64,000 nt of DNA, from positions 2,790,001-2,854,000 of the forward strand of contig OX337242.1 in assembly GCA_946965045.2 (NCBI GenBank). The letters are read 5' to 3'. Position 1 is the stretch's first letter. Every line of letters begins with the position of its first letter. This document shows, piece by piece, positions 39,733 through 50,000 of the stretch. The notes under the pieces were generated by a model. That model was not told the DNA's origin. It searched no databases and worked only from the letters and a program-made list of their open reading frames with translations. The translations under genes were made by a program, and so were the position numbers. The stretch comes from Epithemia pelagica (taxonomy: Eukaryota; Bacillariophyta; Bacillariophyceae; Surirellales; Surirellaceae).

Positions 39733-42655
39733 TCACCTTCTTTGCTTGGCGGCCACTGGCTGCCTTTTTTCGTCGGAGGTCGCGCCTTGTTTGAGTAGTT
39801 TTTCATTCTTGACAATCTCAGAGCGCACCTCCCTTGTAATACTTTCCATAGTGCGCATTTCAAAGTTCTTGTCTAGCTGGCGTCTCATTAAGGGATTCCT
39901 ATCCATGAACGACGACCGAGAGAACACGCGTTCCTGGAATGCGTTTGTCGCAGGTTTCGATATCCAAATCAAGGCACTAGGAAAGAGTTTGGGGAATAGC
40001 ATCTTGTTGTCGGACCACCATTTCAAGACGTCAAAATATTTCCCAACGACATGGAAATAGTGTTCCGTACAGGCCAACTTGAATTCTTGTCGTTTTTCAG
40101 GGTTCCACGAACCAAATAGTTTCAGAAATGCGGCAGTGGGATACTGGCGAATCAAGTCCTCCCAGGATCCATGAACAACGTTCTCGCAGAATTCGAGATA
40201 GCGTCCGAACTGTTCATCACACATCTTGTATAGCTTGGCTCTATCAACTTGGTCATCTGTACTGGTACTTGTCGCCGTCGCCTCCATCAGTGCAGCATTT
40301 TCTTTCTCCTTGGTGATGCGATGTGTCTTGAAGATGTTAAAGCAGTCCATTACATTCAAGACAGCTTTTGGGACTGAAGACTCTTCCTCTTCGTCCTCGA
40401 TGATCTCCACAGGTGTACTTTCCTTGTGTTGTTCACGTTCCTGCTGATTCGACTTGGACTGGGGATTGGTGCCATTCTTCTTTGGCTGCGAGAACTTGCG
40501 GATAATGTCCATCACAAATTCTTTCCGAATCCGTTTAAGACTCTCATCGTCGTAAACCTTTATGGTTTTCAGTATGTTGGGACCATAAGATGCAAGGAAA
40601 GGATGTCCACACATGGCGTGTTCAGCGTGGGAGTCATGGCCTTCCTGAATGTAGTTTGTATATTCCACAAGTACTCGCTCGATCAACAATTGACTCTTTT
40701 CTGACAATTTGTCGTATGTTACAATGTCTCGATACGATTGAAGCTTGGCGATGGTGAGACTGGCATCCCATGGGCGTGCATTAGGCCCAGTAACAGTCAA
40801 CACGGGCACTCCCTTATCTTTCATAACTTCCACACAATGCTTACTGGTGAAGATTTCGAGCAATGAACAAGCCGATGCAGAAGGGTCGTCAACTTGGAGT
40901 GACATGGAGACTTGTTTGAGTGGGGCCAAGATTCCCTCGAATTCGGCCAAGAGCTGCCAGTCCTCTTCAGAGGGATAATGTTTAATGAATTCGTCGTCCT
41001 TGTACTCAAATTTCTCTTTTGTATACATATCCGTTACAAATTTGTTCCGGAATAGGTCATGAAAGGTAATGATGCAGCCTCCAACACGGGTTGTATTCGG
41101 CATAGAGACTTTGATGACCTTCCTCCCATGTTTTAGGGCGTAGGAACGTAGCTTTTCAAATCTTTTGGCACGCGAACTCATCATCCATGCTGCAAATTTG
41201 AAGAATTTTCTATAAACAGTCATGAATTCCTCGTTACTGTCCACCACTTCGCCTTTTTTTCCGGACTGCCAGACCTGTGGAGTGTTTCAAGATCAGTTCG
41301 GCCCTGTGCATGTCGCACTTGCCGCCTGTCTTATTACCCACTATATACTTTCCAGCCAACACGGCGGAGTTCGTGTTGTCATTCACGGAGGCAGAGAGGT
41401 CTTGTTGCGTAAAGCCGACAGCGTTGAGGATTGATGAGGTGTGGTCGGCTACTTGTTTTGCTGTATGGCCCTTTGTTGAGCAAAGGCCAATCGGGAGTCT
41501 GTAAGATTTACAGTTCCGAGGATCGGTGAACATCAAACAAACCCCAAGGACATCCTTGTCATTTCCCTGCCAGATGTTGTGTGTTATCGTAGAAAAGGCG
41601 ATGGGTTTGTTGCATAGATCATGGTACGCTTGTCGTACGTTTTCTCCAAGTTCCGTAGCGGTCTTGAGAAAACCATTGTAGGACTCCAATCTCATCCGAG
41701 TGATTGCTTTGTTGCTTATGGAACAGTCCTTTTCCTTGAGCTTTGGGGCGTTGGCAATTGCACACTTAAGAAGATCTCTAAACGATTCCTTCTCAACAGT
41801 TGATGCCGGGAAACCACAGTCATTCACGAACTTATAAATTGACTGATGAAACATTACTCTGGCATCTTGTTTGCTAACCATTGTGCCAGAATACATGGAA
41901 ATGGGTTGTTGAGTAGGGTCGGTTGCAACAGAGGCAGTATCTTCCACGACTTCGGGGTGGTATTTACCGAAGTGTGTGCTGATGTTGGACGAAAGGCCTC
42001 TGCCAAGACCAAGGAGACATTTGTCGAGACTAACAGTCGGGTCGTCGAAGCAATGTGGACAAACAACAAGCTTCTTTACAATGGAATGATAGCCATTGTT
42101 CATTTCTTTGTCTTCATCAGAAGCTGACTCTAACAATTGCAGACACGAAAATAAACCTGGCATTTTCCCCAAATTGACAGCGGGGTTTGATTTTAAGGTC
42201 TTCTTCGTGCTGGTCAATTTCTTGAAGTTCAGGTAACGAACTTTTCCAAAGAACGAATTTTGGAAATTTCGAAAGAGCTTCTTCGGAGGTGGACAAAACG
42301 AGACATGTGATTTCTCTTGTTTGATTTCATCCTTTTGGCTTTGTGTCAAGGGTCCCTCGTCCGTAGGAGCAGGAGCAGCAACTTGTTGAGAGTTGTCTTC
42401 ATTGTTGGCTGTTGTAGGAGGCGCCTGGTTTTCATTTTCTCTTTCATTGGTTGTTGTCGGTGGGTTCATGGGTTCTTCATTGTTGTCGTCACCTCCAGTT
42501 GCTGACGATAGTGGAGCTTCTTTGGAGGATTGAGATGACTGCTGTTGATTCTTTCCTTGGGGAGCCATGGCATACATGAATGTCGCTGATGAAAGACTGG
42601 AAACAGCAGGGGAGTTCAAATCTACTTCAATGTCCTCGATTGGCAACAAAGACAT
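39733..42655 (-). pseudogene. hAT transposase, interrupted by a frameshift
   Basis: Two overlapping frames, 42655-41234 and 41247-39733, together about 975 aa. A Gln/Asn-rich N-terminus is followed by a BED-like zinc finger (CPHC with a later HFGKYH), then the hAT core: RLESYNGFLKT, ITHNIWQGNDKD, RLPIGLCSTKGHTAKQ, NDNTNSAV and KCDMHRAELILKH. The C-terminal dimerisation region is YFDVLKWWSDNKMLFPKLFP with KPATNAFQERVFSRSSF. The frames meet at an A7 run near 41244-41250 (minus strand), where one base too many shifts the frame. Where hAT proteins have the first catalytic Asp (D-x-W), this one reads N-I-W. Probably inactive. Confidence 0.85.
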
Positions 42656-43251
42656 GTGCTTTCAACCAGAGATTGGTTGTTTGATTCCGACAGTGTCAAC
42701 TGGAAAAATCACACCTCATTCGTGTGCTGTAACGCTTCAATAAGCCACAACAGAGGTGAAGAGATTGTGTGTTGGGTTCAGTGTTAAGAGGTAAGAGGTA
42801 AGGGGCCAGTACCGATTATATCTTGTTGACTGTGTTTGTTGCTGTAGGATAGTGCCAAGTGACCAAGTGTCGACAGTCGACACTGACACTAGTTGCAATG
42901 AAGTAAAATTACAACTTGATTTGGAGAATTTAGTTCTCATCTTGAGACTTGCAATTAGACTTCAGACTTCGAGTCACTAAGTGGAGACATGTAACTTGAT
43001 TGAACTATGTGAGAAAATTGCAACTTGGATAATTACATTGGTGTGTGCCAATGTTCCGGTAATAAGAGCTTGTAAATAACTAAGTTGGATGGGTCCAAGT
43101 CAAGTTCGATGAAAAATGTGAGCGATTTGACTTTGTGCAAAAAGTTCGTTTGGGAAAGGCTAGTAATGTGATTTGATTTGTGAAATTATGGTGAAAAAGT
43201 TCAAAAGTTGCAGAACTTAGAAAATTTTTCGCGAGTGACTTCCACACCCTG
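42656..43251. repeat. hAT right subterminal region
   Basis: Non-coding. Contains a perfect palindrome GTGTCGACAGTCGACAC-type core near 42868-42886 and repeated ACTTG/TTGCAA motifs (ACTAGTTGCAA, ACAACTTGAT, GACTTGCAATTAGAC, GCAACTTGG) resembling those at the left end. Confidence 0.5.
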
Positions 43252-43694
43252 CTTGCAAAACAACAGCTGGAGCATGACACGTCGGAAATATGACGTCAAA
43301 TCCGGGTAGGCCGATCGCTATGCTGACGTATTGGGGCTTTCTGATTGGCCTCGTTATCCGGATATCGGCCAACCAACAAACTCCACACATCGCCCGCCTC
43401 GCCGGTAAAAGCACCTCCGCTGCCAACCGTCGCCCCGCTCGCAGCCAGGCGAACCACCATCTAGTACCATCACACATCTCACCACCCTGCTCTACGAAAC
43501 AACAAAAAAGGACACAGCGGCACCAAGCCCACGTCAAACGACACACCATCGCCACCCAAAAGCAACACCAAAAACGTCCATCCAGCACGACGAAAAGCGC
43601 ACGGACCTTTGTCTCAGCGCCACCTTGCCTTTTATTGGGCACCAACAACCATCCAAACGAGTAGTATTGTAGTCACCTTTTGTGTAGTACCGAA
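43252..43694. promoter_or_regulatory. Promoter repeat P, distal part after hAT, with TGACGTCA
   Basis: Resumes P1 homology at CTTGCAAAACAAC and carries TGACGTCA at 43291-43298, TGACGTATTGG and GATTGGCC. These boxes originally belonged to F3 but are now about 7 kb from it. Confidence 0.6.
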
Positions 43695-43955
43695 ATGCCG
43701 GATTGGATTCACCAATGCCTCCTCTTGACACTCCAAGTGTTGCACCAGTACCCCGAGTTGAAAGAGGCTTGGTCCACCTTTTGACAATACTTGGAGTCCC
43801 ACAATGGATTTTTTTGGCAAACCGGCCACACGGCGGAACTGTGTTGTGGGGCGAGTCAAGTCCCAGAGATGAGAGTGCGCGGAACGTGCACCACGGATTT
43901 GACTCTGTGTGTTTGGAGGCCCGGTATCGGACCAGAAATCACGACGGATCCCCAT
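43695..43955 (+). pseudogene. Relic of G C-terminus (g'3)
   Basis: Third copy of the relic, with MPDWIHQCLLTLQVL, the shared TGA and GFFWQTGHTAELCCGAS (GM changed to EL). Confidence 0.68.
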
Positions 43956-44386
43956 AACAATTACAACAACTAGACCGCATTTGTTCTTGTCACACTGGAC
44001 AAAAGAAGAATGACATACTCTCAACGACAACTTTCATCGCAACAAACTAGAAATCGTACCTTGGTTTTTGATTCGCAACAGGAGGCGTAGTGCAATAAAG
44101 AACAACAACAACAAAGAAGAGCACTACCTAGTACGATGTTTTGCTTCTGTCTTTCTTGGAACGAGAATCCTCCTCCAGTATTGACCAACTAGTAGATCAG
44201 GATTCACGCCAACAACAACAAGACCAGACAAATCTCTTTGTTTTGTGGCACCGCATTGCAGTCGGGTCGCCAATTATGTGGTCGCAATGGCATGAAGAAA
44301 ACAATACAATTACTGTTTGAGAGTAAAATGATAATGCTAGAGTTCCGCTAATGTTAGGACATACATGCAATACGTTGCAAATTTCT
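43956..44386. other. Shared spacer between g'3 and K4
   Basis: Non-coding; homologous to 17378-17802 and 32788-33216. Confidence 0.45.
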
Positions 44387-45607
44387 TCAAGTTCCATCCT
44401 TCCCGTCATCACCACGGTGCGTCTTGGACCTTGTGCGTTTACGAGCTGATGTCGAGGAATTGAAGGGGGGAAAATGAGCATCTCCGATGCCCATTCCTTC
44501 CCGAAAATGATGCCATCCGTTAAGTTGCTGCTCACAGAGTCGACGAAAACACCACGTATGCTTGTCCAGTAGTGGTAATGTCGCACAGGTAGGGTTCTGA
44601 GATCCACCAATCACAGCAACATGGTTGGCAACAGTCACCATACTGCAACCACTGCGGGAATTCGCGAATGGTGGGAGATTCCACACGTGGTTGCGGTGCG
44701 TATCCAAGACTTGCACGGTTGAATCGGCTCGTCCTCCCGCCACCACCAGACAAGATCCCACGGCAACCACTGCACAAGACCTTCGTGCATTGGAAAGCAC
44801 CAAATCAGAATGAGTGGTCCAGGTGGGTGAGAAAAAAATGAACGTCGAGCCAGTTTCCTTTTCAGTCTCATCACTGTTAAACGGTGTTGTGCCGTCCAAA
44901 TACTCCACCAAGTCAAGATTGCCATGCTCATTACGGCCTCCAACGACAAAGATGCGGTGACCAATAACCACACTGGCACATAATTGTCGAGGAACAGCCA
45001 TGGATGGTCCAGCAGTGACAATGTGATTGTTGGTATCAATAATATCCACTGACGACAAAAATTGATCGTTGTAATAGCCACCCATTACAACCATGTATCG
45101 GTTGTGAACCGCGACAGCACAACATCCTGATCGTCCCATTGATAAGCGACATGTCAATGTTGTCCAATGACTATCCTGAGTGGTGGTGGTTGTTAAGGAT
45201 GATCGAAGCAAATCATTGCCATCAATTCGTTCAATACAATCCAAAGGTCCTCGCCTGTATCCTCCCATCACGTACACGCTGCCATTGCAAACAACAGCGG
45301 CATGATCGTCACGTTTCTTGCTCATGGGTGGTCCTTCTCGCCATTGCTTGTCTGGGTCTGATAGATTCAATACAAGAACTGAATCCGTGGTACCTTGGCC
45401 TTGTTGCCATCCTCCCAACACGACGACCGTCTGCCCCCTGTTATTGTTGCTATCGTTTTCCGTATCGGGGTGATCCAGTACGACCGAAGCATGACCCAAA
45501 CGCCATCCACCCTGGAGAGGAGGCCAGTCCTCGAAGTTCCATTGTGCTGTCTCTTCCAAAAGAACAAGGCCCGACTGCCATGCCCGTTCTTTCAGTGTTC
45601 TTGTCAT
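44387..45607 (-). CDS. Kelch-repeat beta-propeller protein K4
   Basis: 406 aa from ATG 45607, all six Kelch Gly-Gly doublets intact. Closest to K3. Private changes include GWRLGHAS, LCASVVIGHR and a tail beginning NSSTSARKRTRSK. Unlike K1 and K3, the frame upstream of the ATG is soon broken, and the K-U spacer is shortened to about 245 bp. The open frame is preserved nonetheless. Confidence 0.84.
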   Translation of the reverse strand: MTRTLKERAWQSGLVLLEETAQWNFEDWPPLQGGWRLGHASVVLDHPDTENDSNNNRGQTVVVLGGWQQGQGTTDSVLVLNLSDPDKQWREGPPMSKKRDDHAAVVCNGSVYVMGGYRRGPLDCIERIDGNDLLRSSLTTTTTQDSHWTTLTCRLSMGRSGCCAVAVHNRYMVVMGGYYNDQFLSSVDIIDTNNHIVTAGPSMAVPRQLCASVVIGHRIFVVGGRNEHGNLDLVEYLDGTTPFNSDETEKETGSTFIFFSPTWTTHSDLVLSNARRSCAVVAVGSCLVVAGGRADSTVQVLDTHRNHVWNLPPFANSRSGCSMVTVANHVAVIGGSQNPTCATLPLLDKHTWCFRRLCEQQLNGWHHFREGMGIGDAHFPPFNSSTSARKRTRSKTHRGDDGKDGT

Positions 45608-45851
45608 GGTCACGGCGCTGACAAGAAATTGCGGCACGAGAAGTGTAATAGAGCAACGCGTGGGCGTTTGGAAACGGTGTGCCTGTCCTGCGTACGATGG
45701 TGAAGGGCATTCAATCGCACATAGAATTCATGACTAGCCCCAATGGTATCAAGACGACATTTGTGATGAAGAGGTCCTTTTGTATGATGAATAGGTCCAC
45801 AGAAGGAAGCAAGGCCACAAGTACAACTACACAAAAACAAGAATCGACGAC

Positions 45852-47021
45852 ATGATGGACCAGAAGGAGCATGATGTCATTCATCCCATTGTGACTCGCT
45901 TCCCGTGCTGCAATAGCAGCAGACGCCTGTATTCGTCTTTTCTTTGGATCGCTTTAGAAAATGTCACATGGATGTGGTTGGATCGCAAGGGTTGGTCCCC
46001 TATGCCATTATTGATACCAACTCCATCAATCATCTTTTTTGGAGAGCCAAAACCGTCCCGTGCCGTCTTTGCCAGTTGTCAGCAATGCTCGCGCATGTGG
46101 TCCAAAGATTGTGGCAGACGCATATCGCACTGGCTCAATGGCCTCCGTTCGCCAAGGTGGGTCTCAGGACCGGTGCTACATTTTGCCAATGGGTGATGTT
46201 GTCGTCTTGATTGGAAACCGCAAGAGCTCAAGGAACCAAAAGTGGACCGGGGGAGTCGTCGCTTGGATCCACCTGGCGTCGAGAACGTACAAGAGTTTTG
46301 TGTGTCCGGTTCCGGCAAAACGACCTACCGCCAAAACAGAGCCAAACTTGATGAGGATTTCACGACAAACAAGAGAAGCCAGTCTGGACAATAAACAATC
46401 AATCAACTTTCCTGTCCTGCTCGTGACAAGGCTTTGTTGGATGAGTTCGTGCTGCTTGTTGTCGCTTTCTGATTCTGCTGCTTATTAGTTCGAGGTACAA
46501 CGATTGTCGTGGCGGAGTGGTGACGGAACCAAGGTCACAAGCACAACTACACAGTGACGAGAATCCGACGACATGATGGACCAGAAGGAACATGATGTCA
46601 TTCATCCCATTCTGACTCGCTTCCTTGTTGTATTATAGCAGCAGACGCCTGCATTTGAGGAGACAAAGCAGCAAGAGGACGAACAAGAGTACATGATAGG
46701 AGCGATCACGAAGAGAGGAACGTTCATCGGCAAGATGGAATGACCGAAATCAAAGGAGAAGACGGAGACAAGACTGGCAGATTCTCAGGAATGAGCATAT
46801 TGGCGGTTCCCATTGCAGATATCGAATGGCATACAGTTGCCGTTGGCATTACCCAGATTACCAATTTGGGTCTCAAAGCCTTGTCAAGAGCACTGGACGA
46901 TGAAGATTGTGTCATTGTATTCTTCATGATGAGGGTGACATTCGAATGGCTATGGCACTGCGAGATAGCTTACGGTGGTGTATGTTTGGTCGGAAATACC
47001 AACGGACCGACGATTGTATGA
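45852..47021 (+). pseudogene. U family relic U4 with two frameshifts
   Basis: Begins MMDQKEHDVIHPIVTR. An extra T in CGTCTTTTCTTTGG near 45938-45948 shifts the frame. A four-base loss near 46173 (GGACCGGTGCTACA, with GGCT missing) shifts it again. The codon that is TGA in U2 and U3 is intact here (AGA). The C-terminal segment at 46740-47021 (MTEIKGEDGDKTGRFSG) is open and nearly identical to U1. The internal direct repeat is also present (second copy near 46530-46655). Confidence 0.6.
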
Positions 47022-50000
47022 AACAGGTTTTGGAAGCATTGGACAAGAATGCGGATTGACATACTTTGGATATGCGGTACAGGAAGGTATTCCATACAGA
47101 ACTAAACTTTTTGTCAAGACAATGAAAACCATGAAAAAGGTCAACCATTCATATGTATGGATCCAATCTAGGAGTAATTCTCTAATGACGAAATGTGGCC
47201 TGTAGTACAACGGCTATTGGTGATGGAAGCAACTTCTGCCGCAGACATGGTGATAGCGCGCGTGTGCGTTTGTGTTTGTTCGAATGCATTGCCACACCGC
47301 ATGGGGAGAATCAAAACAATGAGAGGAAGCGAGCCAGAAGAAGGAGAATCCAAACCACTTTTATTCTAGTAGCGGAGAAGGGCCCTGAGGAGTCCTGTGC
47401 TACTACGTTCCGATAGATAGAACCAGCTTATTGAATGCAACAATCACGAGCTCCTCGTATTCGACGAGGTCATTCATCATCGTCGTCATCCTCATCATCA
47501 TCATCGCTGTCCACATCGTCGTCTTCATCATCATCCTCATCGCTGTCCACATGTGCCTCCAAGACGGGGCAAAACCACTCATCGCTGGGCAAACGCGAGC
47601 ACGAAACGACGCCGTTGGTACCACCCATCTTTTTCGGAGGCACGTCGAATTCGTCGGGGAGGAGCGGAGCTCGGACGATGGACCCATTGAGGTATCCGGC
47701 CACGAGCCATTTACCATACATGGCGTGGGCCACCGGTCCTCCATTCCCTTGGCCGTCGTCTCTATCTGTTATCCAAAACCCAATATCATCATCCGGTACC
47801 TCATTGCTTTCTAACGAGAAACCGCCACTCTCAAAGGCTCCGAGACGACGCTTTTTACGTTTCGGTGGGAAACCAGCAAAAGGAGGAAATTCCACTTTTC
47901 CCAGTGCTAGCTGTCGTGCCAATTGTTGCCGAGTGGCCGCATCCTCGTCGTCGTCGCCATGTCGCTCGCCGAAAAACAGTCGACGATTGCCATCGCGTTT
48001 GTCCAGGCGAGCATCAGAACAGACGGACTCAATGTCAAACAGCCAGCAATTGTGGTCGACTTCATTCGACAGAGCGACTTTGCCCCCCGACCTTGCCATG
48101 GAACCGTGAGAGCCACTGTCTTCATAGTACCTGGCACCCACACGGGCGTACCCCTCCATGCTCAACGAGACCTTGCCACGGCGACGATGCTTATTCACCT
48201 TGACAGCGGCAATTCGATCGGCACTGTCGTCAAAAAACAGTACACAACGTCCCGAGATGCTAATGCCGGAAATATCTTCGAGTCGATACTTTTGTTGCTT
48301 CCGCAACGACGCTGAAGGGTCCCAGAAATCAAATCGTGACAGCGGGACGCCGGGATTTTGCAGGTCCCACAAGACCATGGCATCGGGCAAGCCATGACCA
48401 TGGCGCATAGAGTAACTCAAAAGGTACTTGTCTTTGAGCATGACGGCCATGGCGCGGATGATTCCCGAATGTTCTCGCCATGTTTCCAAAGCTTTGCCAG
48501 TGGAGAGATCAAATGGCAAAATGTTTCCTTCGCCACAAGCCTGGGCCGCGTCCAGATCAAAATCGGAATAGTCTTGGTTCCACTCGATGAGACCTGCCGG
48601 GGAGCAGTGGAGACCCACCACCAACGTGTCCATCCATGCTTCCTCATCTTCATCCCACAAGGGAGCGACGACAATGGTAGCAATGGAAGGAAATGCGACT
48701 CTTCCTTTCGTGTCTTGACCGACGTGGCAGGTATAGGTAGTCACGAGGCTTCCATTGCTCCCATTGAGACAGTGGACCACTGATGGTTGTGGATCATCGT
48801 CGTCGATCGCATGGGTCCAAACATACAAGAGGTGCTTCCCGTCGTCCTGCTGGCGAATCACCAAGCCAGCCACGCCACCTGTTGCTCGAAGCCAAACGCC
48901 AATGTATTTGCTAAAGTGTTCAAAGTCGTCCGTACAATCTTCAAACACTTGTTTGGACCAAAGTAACTGGTTGGTTTTGAGGCACCACTTGTTGAGCATG
49001 CCATTCACGTGGCCACAATAAAGTACCATCTTCCCATCATCCTCTTGAGCCATTTCCATGACGGTAATCATCTTGTGGTTCGTGTCGTTGCACTTGGAGA
49101 CCACCACAGCATCTTGTTTCCTTCCCAGCACTTTCGGTTCGGGTGGCAGGGGATGGGACGGCCCCACATCCGCGTCAATGCCGGCAAGAATCGTGTCTGC
49201 CTCCAAGGGATAAGTCCCGTACACCCAACTGGCTTCCACGGCACAGAGGAGCTCGTGAAGGGTGCAAAAGGTGCGACGCCACGTAACGAGTACTTGATCC
49301 GAAGAAAACTCTCGATGGTCGTGTCCCGTGGCCCGACCCACCAGGACGCGTAACATGCCATTTTTGTATTTGATCCAGCGAAACTTGCCACTGGTAAAAT
49401 GAGCATATGTCTTGGGAAAGGTCTTGCCAAAGTCAAAGGACGGAGTTGTCTTGGTTTCATCCACTGCTTCGTCTCGTGGCTTTCGAAACAACAGGAGTTT
49501 GGGTCCAAACTGGGCATTTTCATCGTTACTTCGCTCTGTCATGTGCTCAAAGGAAGCATCCCCCGTGGAATCGGACGGAAACACATGACGCGACACAAAG
49601 TTGCGATTGTATCGTTTGGTTTGCTTGGTGGGCGTCCATGCCTCTTCGGCCAACGTTAGAAACTCTTGCATGTCGGTAAAAGTCTGCGACGCAAAAAAGA
49701 CGTCACTGCTACACGTGGCATTCTCCATGGAACACCAAACCGTGTCCCGTTCGGATCGAATCTTGTTGCACAATCCCCAGGTAATGCTCCCCACTTGTTT
49801 GGACAAGAATGCCTTGGCAAAGTTGGGATAGAATGCGTCAATCTGATCTTCTTTGTGGAGACTGTACGCCGCTAAAGCCTCCATTCGCTGAACTTGTGCC
49901 TTCGAATCGGCGGGACCAAGGTACCGAAGAATGGCTCCCGCAACCATTGGTCGAACCGACACTACTTTACAATACAAATGGGTGGTGGATCCCATGTCGT

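Larger units (their letters stand above)
36337..43251. mobile_element. hAT transposon carrying a DNA-glycosylase gene
   Basis: 6915 bp with terminal inverted repeats CAGGGTGTGGAAGT (36337-36350) and ACTTCCACACCCTG (43238-43251). CTTGCAAA is repeated immediately outside both ends (36329-36336 and 43252-43259), giving the 8-bp target duplication of the hAT superfamily. The uninterrupted P1 repeat (ATCTGCAAAACAAAAG near 16660) shows the empty site. Contents: two plus-strand frames (37047-37996 broken; 38018-38890 HhH-GPD glycosylase), a small minus-strand basic protein (38993-39601) and a minus-strand transposase (39733-42655) with a frameshift. The identical 14-bp ends and 8-bp duplication suggest a fairly recent insertion. 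Confidence 0.93.
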
